From Bacillota bacterium (GTDB lineage: Bacteria > Bacillota > Clostridia > Oscillospirales > Acutalibacteraceae), in NCBI GenBank assembly GCA_023412845.1, contig JAEZRH010000005.1:1-11762 (forward strand): a DNA stretch of 11,762 bases. The letters are read 5' to 3'. The notes below the pieces were generated by a model that was given only the letters and a program-made list of their open reading frames with translations, searched no databases and had not been told where the DNA came from. Within the stretch, counting starts at the first letter, position 1. The number at the start of each line of letters is the position of its first letter. The position numbers and the translations under genes were made by a program. Below are positions 5,796 to 11,762 of the stretch, in pieces.

Positions 5796-6572
5796 ATGAC
5801 GAACGCACTGGAATTCGATTACAATTTCACCCTGTTGCTGCTGATCTTCATGCGGATGTCCGGCTGCATCTTCTTCAACCCCATCCTGGGCAGGAAGAAC
5901 CTTCCCGCGCTGTTGCGCGTGGGGCTTTCGCTGATGCTCACCGTTTTCACTTATCCGCTGGTGCCGCAGCAGAACCTGCAGATTTCGTCGGTTCTCGTCA
6001 TGGCCCTCGCGTGCATGAAGGAACTGCTCATCGGCTTTGTGGTCGGCTTTATCATCGAAATGTTCCTCTCCGTGATCATCATGGGCGGGGAACAGATCGA
6101 CATGCAGGTCGGCATCTCAATGTCGAGGATCTACGACCCGCAGAGCAACCTGGCCATGCCGCTTTCCGCCTCGGTTATCAACGCGATGTACCTGATGATC
6201 TTTTTTTCCAGCAATTCGCACCTGACGCTCATCCGCGTTTTCGTAAGGCTGGGCATGGCGCTTCCGTACGGCGGCCAACTGCTTTCCGCAAATGTGTTCG
6301 GCAATCTGGCGGCGATGTTCTCTCTCATGCTGATCTATGCCGCCCAGCTCGCTCTCCCCATGATCGCCGTGCAGATGATCGCGCAGGTGGGCATCGGCCT
6401 TATGATGCGCGCCGTTCCGCAGATCGATATTTTCACCATTGAAATCCAGCTGAAACTCATTATCGGCTTCGTGACGATTCTTGTTCTCGTGCCTCCGCTT
6501 TCCGACTTTATTGAAAAGCTGATCTCCCTGATGTTTCAGACGATCAGCCAGATCTACGGCCTGATGATGTAG
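5796..6572 (+). CDS. fliR: Flagellar export gate protein FliR
   Basis: FliR is the single-copy subunit that closes the FliP/FliQ/FliR export pore. The protein has 258 residues and several long hydrophobic segments, consistent with the six-segment family plan. Recognisable blocks are R.SGCIFFNPILGRKNLPALLRVGLS near the N-terminus, MKELLIGFVVGF, the GEQIDMQVGISMSRIYDP block, and ALPMIAVQMIAQVGIGLMMRAVPQIDIF near the end. The ATG at 5796 lies 4 bases after fliQ. GAGGA (5790-5794) overlapping the fliQ stop serves as its site at unusually short spacing, pointing to coupling with fliQ. It is a separate gene from flhB; some Clostridia have a fliR-flhB fusion, but a 47-base gap with a stop codon separates them here. 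Confidence 0.96.
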   Translation: MTNALEFDYNFTLLLLIFMRMSGCIFFNPILGRKNLPALLRVGLSLMLTVFTYPLVPQQNLQISSVLVMALACMKELLIGFVVGFIIEMFLSVIIMGGEQIDMQVGISMSRIYDPQSNLAMPLSASVINAMYLMIFFSSNSHLTLIRVFVRLGMALPYGGQLLSANVFGNLAAMFSLMLIYAAQLALPMIAVQMIAQVGIGLMMRAVPQIDIFTIEIQLKLIIGFVTILVLVPPLSDFIEKLISLMFQTISQIYGLMM

Positions 6573-6619
6573 CGGGAGCGGACCCGTATCGGCGACCGGC
6601 CCGCAAAAGGGGGGATTCC

Positions 6620-7699
6620 ATGGCGGCTTCGGCTTCGGCAAGTGAAAAGACTGAAAAAGCAACGCCGAAAAGGCGTGAAGACGAACGGAAAAAGGGCAAT
6701 CTGTTCCAGAGCAGCGACGTGATCAGTGCCGTGTCGATCCTGACTATTTTTCTTGCCCTGCGCATGACGGTGCCTTACATATACCGCTATTTCGGCAACC
6801 TCTACATCCAGTACCTCGGCTATGCGAAAACCGAAAGCTCCGCCCAAAAGGAGTTCGCGCTCAAGGCATGCAACAACGCGATCATCGCCGTGCTGCTCCT
6901 TTCCGCCTCCGTGATGATCGTCTCCGTTCTGGTCGCCGTGCTGGCCGCGGGCGTGCAGACGCGGTTCAGGTTCTCCGGTGAAAAGATCAAGTTCAAATTC
7001 AGCAACATCAGTCCCATCGAAGGCATGAAGCGACTGTTTTCCCTGCGTTCCGCCGTGGAAGTTGTGAAGGCCATCGCCAAAGTCGTCGTGGTTTCCTATC
7101 TTCTGTATGTGCAGATCAAAAATTTTTACACCCAGGGCATCAACATGATGGAGGGCGACGTCTTCGAGTCGACCGTCAATATGATGACCGCCATCATGAA
7201 CCTCGTCATCCAGATGTCCATTGCGTTCATCGCCATGGCCGTGCTGGACTTCGGATACCAGTGGTGGGAATACGAGCGTAATATCCGCATGACCAAACAG
7301 GAGGTCAAAGAGGAATACAAGGAGTTGGAAGGAAACCCCGAGATCAAGAGCCGCATCAGGCAGGTACAGACGCAGGCCGCCCGCCGGCGCATGATGCAGC
7401 AGGTGCCCACGGCGGACGTGGTCGTGAGGAACCCGACCCATTTCGCCGTTGCGCTCCGCTATGACGCGGAAAAGGACAACGCCCCCGTTGTCGTGGCGAA
7501 AGGGCAGGATTACATCGCGCTGAAGATCATCGAGATCGCGCAGCAGCACAACATCCCCATGAGGGAGAACCGCCCGCTCGCGAGGGCGCTTTACGAATCG
7601 GTCGAAGTCGGGCGCGAGATCCCGCAGGAGTTCTATACCGTCCTTGCCGAGATCATGGCATGGGTGTTCCAGCTTAAGAAGGAGGCGGGCGGAGCATGA
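6620..7699 (+). CDS. flhB: Flagellar export protein FlhB (substrate-specificity switch)
   Basis: FlhB is a membrane protein of the export gate that switches secretion from rod/hook to filament substrates after cleaving itself. The protein has 359 residues. The N-terminus carries the family start EKTEKATPKRREDERKKGN (residues 9-27). Four hydrophobic segments lie roughly at 34-55, 86-111, 143-165 and 190-212. The cytoplasmic domain contains the autocleavage motif NPTH at residues 271-274, so the self-processing residues are intact. Further family motifs include AKGQDYIALKI and RENRPLARALYESVEVGREIP. The start at 6620 follows an AAAAGGGGGGA ribosome site. The gene ends in an ATGA overlap with flhA, indicating translational coupling. 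Confidence 0.97.
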   Translation: MAASASASEKTEKATPKRREDERKKGNLFQSSDVISAVSILTIFLALRMTVPYIYRYFGNLYIQYLGYAKTESSAQKEFALKACNNAIIAVLLLSASVMIVSVLVAVLAAGVQTRFRFSGEKIKFKFSNISPIEGMKRLFSLRSAVEVVKAIAKVVVVSYLLYVQIKNFYTQGINMMEGDVFESTVNMMTAIMNLVIQMSIAFIAMAVLDFGYQWWEYERNIRMTKQEVKEEYKELEGNPEIKSRIRQVQTQAARRRMMQQVPTADVVVRNPTHFAVALRYDAEKDNAPVVVAKGQDYIALKIIEIAQQHNIPMRENRPLARALYESVEVGREIPQEFYTVLAEIMAWVFQLKKEAGGA

Positions 7700-9774
7700 A
7701 AAAGCTGAACAGCAACGTGGTGTCGCTCTTCGTCATCATCATTATCTCGCTCATCATCCTCCCGCTGCCCACCTGGCTGCTGGACGTGATGTTTATCCTC
7801 AATATCACGCTTTCGCTCAGCATCCTGCTCATCACCATGTACATCCGCACGGCGCTGGACTTTTCCGTCTTTCCGTCCATCCTGCTGATCTGTACGCTGT
7901 TCCGGGTGGCACTCAATGTCAGCTCCACGCGCCTGATCCTGACGAATTCCGGCGCCGCCGGGCAGGTCATCAAGACGTTCGGCACGTTCGTGCTGCAGGG
8001 CAACATCGTCGTCGGGTTCGTGGTGTTCCTCATCATCGTGCTGGTCAATTTTCTGGTCATCACCAAAGGCTCGGAGCGCGTTTCGGAGGTGGCCGCAAGA
8101 TTCAAGCTGGACGCGATGCCCGGCAAGCAGATGGCCATCGACGCGGACCTGAACTCCGGCCTGATCAATGAGGAACAGGCCCGCAAACGCCGCGACGACA
8201 TTCAGCGCGAAGCGGAGTTCTACGGCTCTATGGATGGCGCCAGCAAGTTCGTCAAGGGCGACGCCATCATGTCCATTGTCGTCACGTTCATCAATTTTCT
8301 CGGCGGCATCATCATCGGCATGGTGCAGGGCGGCAGTTCCTTTAACGACGTGCTGAACATCTACACCATCGCGACGGTCGGCGACGGGCTTGTGGCGCAG
8401 ATTCCCGCGCTGCTCGTTTCCACGGCAACCGGCATGATCGTCACCCGCGCGGCGTCCGACTCCACGCTGGGCGAAGACGTCACCCGGCAGTTCTCGTCGC
8501 ACCCGACCGTGTTCATCCTGACCGGCGCCGTCGTGCTTTCGCTGTGCCTGGTCCCCGGTATGCCCATTCCCCAGCTGCTGATTGTTTCCGCCGTTTTGGT
8601 CGGGTTCGGGCTGACGCTTCGGCGCAAGCAGTCAGAAATGGCGCGCACGGCGCAGGCTGCCGCGGGCGGAGGAGGTGCCGGCCAGACGGCCGTTCCGCAG
8701 AACGAGGCGGAGTACTACAAGAATATCGACAATATCTACAAGCTGCTTCCCCTCGACGCCATTGAAATGGAATTCGGCTACAGCCTCATCCCGCTGGTCG
8801 ACGAGCGAAGCGGCAGCAGCTTTATCGACCGGCTGGTCATGTTCCGCAAACAGTTCGCGACGGACATGGGCATGGTGGTGCCGGCAGTGCGTCTGCGGGA
8901 CAACGGCCAGCTGAACCCGAACCAGTACGTCATCAAGGTGAAGGGGGAAGAGGTGGCCCGCGGGGAGATCCTGATGGATTATTACCTTGCTCTGGACCCC
9001 GGCAACCTGACCGGAGAGATCGACGGCATCGACACCATAGAGCCGGCTTACGGCATCCCAAGCAAGTGGATCACGCCGGATAAGAAGGACATGGCCGAAA
9101 TTTACGGCTACACGGTGATCGACCCGCTTTCGGTCATCGTCACGCATCTTTCCGAGACCGTGCGCAAGCATGCGTTCGAGCTGCTCTCGCGTCAGGATGT
9201 GAACGAAGTTCTGGAAAACCTCAAGAAATACAACGCGCCGCTCGTAGGCGACGTGGTGCCGAACGTAATCACGCAGGCAAACCTGCAGAAAGTGCTCTGC
9301 TCGCTGCTGAAAGAGGGCATCCCCATCCGCGACATGGAGACCATCCTCGAGACGATCTCGAATTACGCGGGAAGCACGCGCGACCCCGACCTGCTGACGG
9401 AATATGTCCGTCAGGCGCTGCGGCGCACCATCACCCGCAAGTGGTCCGAGGGCGGGCAGATCCGCGTCATCACGCTCGACAGCGAGGTGGAAAAGACCAT
9501 TGTCAATTCCATCAACAAGAACGAGCACGGCACCTATTTGGCGCTTGACCCGCAGACCACGCAGAAGATCATCTCGCGCCTCACCGAGTGCATCTCCGGC
9601 GTCAAGGACGTCGTCTCAACGCCGATCATCCTGACCTCGCCGATCGTGCGGCTGTATTTCAGCAGGCTTTTGCAGCAGTTTTACCCTAAAGCCGTCGTGC
9701 TGTCGTTCAATGAGCTGGACAGCAACGTGCAGATTCAGGCCGTGGCCAACGTCGCGATCGACGCCGCGTCCTGA
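7696..9774 (+). CDS. flhA: Flagellar export gate protein FlhA (FHIPEP family)
   Basis: FlhA forms the nonameric ring of the export gate and docks chaperone-substrate complexes; its membrane part is linked to proton-driven export. The protein has 692 residues, the usual length. The N-terminal part (about 1-310) is the membrane domain with multiple hydrophobic segments. It holds the family signature around MPGKQMAIDADLNSG (from residue 141) and YGSMDGASKFVKGDA, whose Asp (D189) corresponds to the Asp needed for export in the Salmonella protein. A Gly/Ala linker (about 316-328) precedes the cytoplasmic domain, with ..YGYTVIDPLSVIVTHLSE and DMETILETISNYAGSTRDPDLLTEYVRQALRR motifs. ATG 7696 overlaps the flhB stop by four bases. 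No flhF or flhG follows, unlike many relatives; the next gene is the sigma factor. Confidence 0.97.
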   Translation: MKKLNSNVVSLFVIIIISLIILPLPTWLLDVMFILNITLSLSILLITMYIRTALDFSVFPSILLICTLFRVALNVSSTRLILTNSGAAGQVIKTFGTFVLQGNIVVGFVVFLIIVLVNFLVITKGSERVSEVAARFKLDAMPGKQMAIDADLNSGLINEEQARKRRDDIQREAEFYGSMDGASKFVKGDAIMSIVVTFINFLGGIIIGMVQGGSSFNDVLNIYTIATVGDGLVAQIPALLVSTATGMIVTRAASDSTLGEDVTRQFSSHPTVFILTGAVVLSLCLVPGMPIPQLLIVSAVLVGFGLTLRRKQSEMARTAQAAAGGGGAGQTAVPQNEAEYYKNIDNIYKLLPLDAIEMEFGYSLIPLVDERSGSSFIDRLVMFRKQFATDMGMVVPAVRLRDNGQLNPNQYVIKVKGEEVARGEILMDYYLALDPGNLTGEIDGIDTIEPAYGIPSKWITPDKKDMAEIYGYTVIDPLSVIVTHLSETVRKHAFELLSRQDVNEVLENLKKYNAPLVGDVVPNVITQANLQKVLCSLLKEGIPIRDMETILETISNYAGSTRDPDLLTEYVRQALRRTITRKWSEGGQIRVITLDSEVEKTIVNSINKNEHGTYLALDPQTTQKIISRLTECISGVKDVVSTPIILTSPIVRLYFSRLLQQFYPKAVVLSFNELDSNVQIQAVANVAIDAAS

Positions 9775-9819
9775 GTCGTATTACAAAGGCATCTTCACGG
9801 AAAGGAGCGTCGGCTGAAA

Positions 9820-10596
9820 ATGAAAAAGTGTGAAACGGTGGAACAAGTGACAGTCGGACAGCTCTGGCAGCAATACAGCAGGACAAAGGAAATCCCCGTT
9901 CGGAACGAGCTGATTCGGCAGTACAGCTATCTTGTCAAGTGCATTGCGCTCAAGCTTGTGGGGCATTACCAGTACTTCAACTACCTGGACGATATCGTCA
10001 GCGAGGGACTTATCGCCTTGATGGACGCCGTGCAGAAATTCGACCTGACCAAGAATGTAAAGTTCGAGACCTATGCGTCCATCCGTATCCGCGGGGCGAT
10101 GATCGATTATATCCGCAAACAGGATTGCTTCCCAAGGCGCCTCAAGAAGATGGCGCGGGACATCAGCGAGGCCGACGAGGAGCTTTACAGGCGGTTCGGC
10201 AGGGAGCCGACCGACCGCGAGCTTGCCGAATACCTTAAAATGGATCTGGAGAGCTATGAAAAGGTCCTTGCCGAGACCAGCTCCCTCAACATCCTGTCGT
10301 TTGAAGAGATCGTGTACGAAAAAGGCATGGAAGACCTGAAGCTGCACGGAGCCGACGATGCCATCGCGGGTCCGGAGCAGGCGATGGCGGAAAAGGAACT
10401 GAAAGACGTGCTGGCGATGAATATCGAGCGGCTGGACGAAAAGGAAAAGACCGTCATCTCCCTGTATTATAAGGAGCAGCTCAAAATCAAGGACATTTCC
10501 GGCATCCTGGGCATCAGCGATTCCCGTGTTTCACAGATCCATTCCAGCGCGCTTCGGAAGCTGAAGCGAAGTCTGGAAGAATACCTGAAGCAATAG
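9820..10596 (+). CDS. fliA: Flagellar sigma factor SigD/FliA (sigma-28)
   Basis: This is an alternative sigma factor that directs RNA polymerase to late flagellar and chemotaxis genes; its regulator FlgM is not in the window. The protein has 258 residues, typical for the family. Region 2 is clear at about residues 25-100 (RNELIRQYSYLV, DDIVSEGLIALMDAV.KFD, VKFETYASIRIRGAMIDYIRKQD). Region 3 follows (about 105-180). Region 4 at the C-terminus (about 205-258) has the helix-turn-helix LKIKDISGILGISDSRVSQIHSSAL. In relatives such as B. subtilis SigD and E. coli FliA the residue after RKxD or RxxD is Trp, in DWLPR or DWVPR; here it is Cys103 (TGC), giving DCFPRR. The ATG at 9820 has AAAGGAG at 9801-9807, with a rather long 12-base spacing. 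Gram-positive genomes often name this gene sigD. Confidence 0.95.
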   Translation: MKKCETVEQVTVGQLWQQYSRTKEIPVRNELIRQYSYLVKCIALKLVGHYQYFNYLDDIVSEGLIALMDAVQKFDLTKNVKFETYASIRIRGAMIDYIRKQDCFPRRLKKMARDISEADEELYRRFGREPTDRELAEYLKMDLESYEKVLAETSSLNILSFEEIVYEKGMEDLKLHGADDAIAGPEQAMAEKELKDVLAMNIERLDEKEKTVISLYYKEQLKIKDISGILGISDSRVSQIHSSALRKLKRSLEEYLKQ

Positions 10597-10610
10597 AGGT
10601 TCGCCCCGCC

Positions 10611-10637
10611 CGCGAGAGTAATCCAAAAGCTCTCCCG
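10611..10637 (+). other. Imperfect hairpin after the sigma factor gene
   Basis: CGCGAGAG (10611-10618) pairs with CTCTCCCG (10630-10637) through seven pairs and one C-C mismatch around an 11-base loop. No T-run follows, so it is unlikely to stop transcription strongly. It lies 14 bases after the sigma factor stop codon. Confidence 0.3.
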
Positions 10638-10684
10638 CCGGAGCACACGAATTTTCCCGCCGCGCTGCACGGCGAGACTTGACA

Positions 10685-10699
10685 GCGGGGGCGCCCCGC
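10685..10699 (+). other. GC-only hairpin directly upstream of the flgF ribosome binding site
   Basis: GCGGGG (10685-10690) and CCCCGC (10694-10699) form a perfect six-pair stem with a three-base GCG loop. It ends four bases before the AAAGGAG site (10704-10710) of the next gene. A weaker stem, CGCCG (10658-10662) with CGGCG (10670-10674), lies just upstream. Such a stem could influence mRNA stability or ribosome access, but the ribosome site itself stays unpaired in this model. Confidence 0.45.
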
Positions 10700-10719
10700 G
10701 GCGAAAGGAGAAACAGAAA

Positions 10720-11454
10720 ATGGTAAGAGGATTTTATACGCTTGCGTCCGGCATGCTGACACAGAACCGAATGCTGGACACCATAAGCAACAACCTTGCG
10801 AACTCCGAGACGGCCGGTTATAAAACGGACCATGTCACGTCGAAAACGTTCGGCAGCATGGTGATCGACCGGGTGGACGCCAACAAGACGCCCATCGGTT
10901 CCGTGACCATGATGACGACCGCGGACCGGGCTGTGACCGACTTTACGCAGGGATCGCTCGAACCGACGGAAAGGAACCTCGACTTCGCGATCAGCGGGCA
11001 GGGCTTCTTCGCCGTTCAGACCGGCAGCGGAGTGGTCTATACGAGGAACGGCAGCTTCAACGTGGATGCCGGCGGCTATCTTTCGCTGAACGGCGTCGGC
11101 AGGGTCCTCGGCCGGGACGGGCAGCCCATTTATCTCGGAGCGGACGACGTCACTTCCGATGGGGCGGGTAATCTCTCCGTCGGCGGACGCGTGGCCGGCA
11201 GCATCGGCACCTATACGTTCGCGAACGATCAGACGCTGAAAACGGTGGGCGAAGGCATGTACAGCGGGACCGGCGCCACGGTCGTGCAGAACCCGCAGAT
11301 CGTCTGGAAAAACATTGAGAACTCCAATACGGATCCGGCGAGGGAGCTTACGTACGCGATCGACGCGCAGAGAAACCTGCAGTCCTGTTCGCAGGCGCTG
11401 AAGATGTATGACGAGGTCCTTGACAAGGCGACCACCGATATCGGCCGGATCTGA
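10720..11454 (+). CDS. flgF: Flagellar rod/hook-basal body protein, FlgF-like
   Basis: This is an exported subunit of the flagellar rod. The protein has 244 residues, usual for FlgF/FlgG. The N-terminal family helix is clear: GFYTLASGMLTQNRMLDTISNNLANSETAGYK (residues 4-35). The central block LDFAISGQGFFAVQTGSGVVYTRNGSFNVDAGGYL is typical of rod proteins. The C-terminal helix LTYAIDAQRNLQSCSQALKMYDEVLDKATTDIGRI closes it. The ATG at 10720 has AAAGGAG with nine-base spacing. FlgF and FlgG are close relatives and cannot be firmly separated by eye. I call this one FlgF because it comes first of a pair and the second has a more FlgG-like N-terminus (FADLLYTN). Clostridioides difficile has a comparable pair of flgG-type genes after its sigma factor. 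Confidence 0.85.
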   Translation: MVRGFYTLASGMLTQNRMLDTISNNLANSETAGYKTDHVTSKTFGSMVIDRVDANKTPIGSVTMMTTADRAVTDFTQGSLEPTERNLDFAISGQGFFAVQTGSGVVYTRNGSFNVDAGGYLSLNGVGRVLGRDGQPIYLGADDVTSDGAGNLSVGGRVAGSIGTYTFANDQTLKTVGEGMYSGTGATVVQNPQIVWKNIENSNTDPARELTYAIDAQRNLQSCSQALKMYDEVLDKATTDIGRI

Positions 11455-11480
11455 CGGGAACGAAAAGGAGCGGATGAACG

Positions 11481-11762
11481 ATGACTACCGGGTTTTATAC
11501 GGCTGCCGCGGGCGCAATCGGGCAGCAGCAGGCCGTTGACGTTACGGCCAACAATCTTTCGAATCTCTCAACACAGGGGTACAAGGCCGACCGTGCTTCC
11601 TTTGCCGATCTGCTTTATACGAATGTGAAGGACGAGCAGGGCGACTCCTATCTCAAGGTGGGCCACGGCACAAAAGTCTCCAAAACGGATACGCTTTATG
11701 AACCCGGCGGCATGAACCGGACCGGGGGGGACCAGGATTATGCCCTGACCGACGCCAGAGAT
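11481..11762 (+). CDS. flgG: Flagellar basal-body rod protein, FlgG-like (partial, cut by window end)
   Basis: This is the N-terminal 94 residues of a second rod/hook-family protein, open to the window edge with no stop codon. It begins MTTGFYTAAAGAIGQQQAVDVTANNLSNLSTQGYK, the family N-terminal helix (with NNLSN in place of the common NNLAN). FADLLYTNV follows, resembling the FxDLLYQ region of FlgG. The end, GGMNRTGGDQDYALTDARD, leads into where the FFxV block is expected. ATG 11481 is supported by AAAAGGAG at 11463-11470, ten bases upstream; an ATG at 11474 is out of frame. The gap from the preceding gene is 26 bases, so the two are very probably co-transcribed. FlgF is the main alternative name. 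Confidence 0.85.
   Translation, partial: MTTGFYTAAAGAIGQQQAVDVTANNLSNLSTQGYKADRASFADLLYTNVKDEQGDSYLKVGHGTKVSKTDTLYEPGGMNRTGGDQDYALTDARD

Noticed and set aside
6554..7549. 331-codon open frame on the minus strand opposite flhB
   Set aside because: It is His/Asp-rich, typical of antisense frames of GC-rich genes, and overlaps a fully recognisable flhB.
8632..9528. 298-codon open frame on the minus strand opposite flhA
   Set aside because: It shadows conserved flhA cytoplasmic-domain sequence and has no recognisable domain.
10679..10719. TTGACA at 10679-10684 as a promoter -35 for flgF
   Set aside because: No -10-like hexamer occurs 16-18 bases downstream; that position is GC-rich hairpin sequence and the ribosome binding site.
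1..11762. CRISPR arrays, tRNA or rRNA genes, insertion sequences or phage genes
   Set aside because: No spaced direct repeats, transposase-like proteins, terminal inverted repeats or RNA gene signatures were seen; the window is almost entirely flagellar coding sequence.

Overview
This window is part of a large flagellar gene cluster. All genes lie on the + strand, mostly with very short gaps or overlaps. The base composition is GC-rich. FliN is replaced by a FliY-type protein (a CheC-like phosphatase domain fused to a FliN domain), FlbD is present, and a SigD/FliA-type sigma factor lies in the cluster. Together these point to a motile Gram-positive bacterium of the class Clostridia, probably one of the higher-GC lineages such as an Oscillospiraceae/Ruminococcaceae relative. 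That placement is inferred from gene content and order, because no 16S rRNA or other phylogenetic marker is present.

Layout. (1) 11-1419: flgE (hook protein) and flbD. (2) 1420-1596: a 177-base non-coding stretch with three GC-rich hairpins, two of them terminator-like. (3) 1597-4326: fliM, fliY and cheY, which are switch-complex and chemotaxis-output genes. (4) 4334-9774: fliO, fliP, fliQ, fliR, flhB and flhA, the complete set of membrane components of the flagellar type III export gate, tightly packed and sometimes overlapping. (5) 9820-10596: the flagellar sigma factor (sigD/fliA). (6) 10720 to the end: two rod/hook-family genes called flgF and flgG, the second cut off by the window edge.

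How they work together. FliO/P/Q/R, FlhB and FlhA build the export gate that secretes the rod (FlgF, FlgG) and hook (FlgE) subunits. FliM and FliY form the cytoplasmic ring that sets rotation direction. CheY-P binds the N-terminal peptide of FliM, and the CheC-like part of FliY probably dephosphorylates CheY-P. SigD would then switch on late genes such as flagellin.

I see no previously undescribed system. The main oddities are: a 17-residue tail on FlgE that looks like loss of an ancestral stop codon, reading into a hairpin; a structured non-coding gap where fliL (and often motAB) usually sits; no flhF, flhG or che genes between flhA and sigD; a FliY with no N-terminal CheY-binding peptide and a long Pro/Ala/Gln linker; a perfect 14-base AT-rich palindrome between fliM and fliY; and a Trp-to-Cys change in a conserved motif of the sigma factor.
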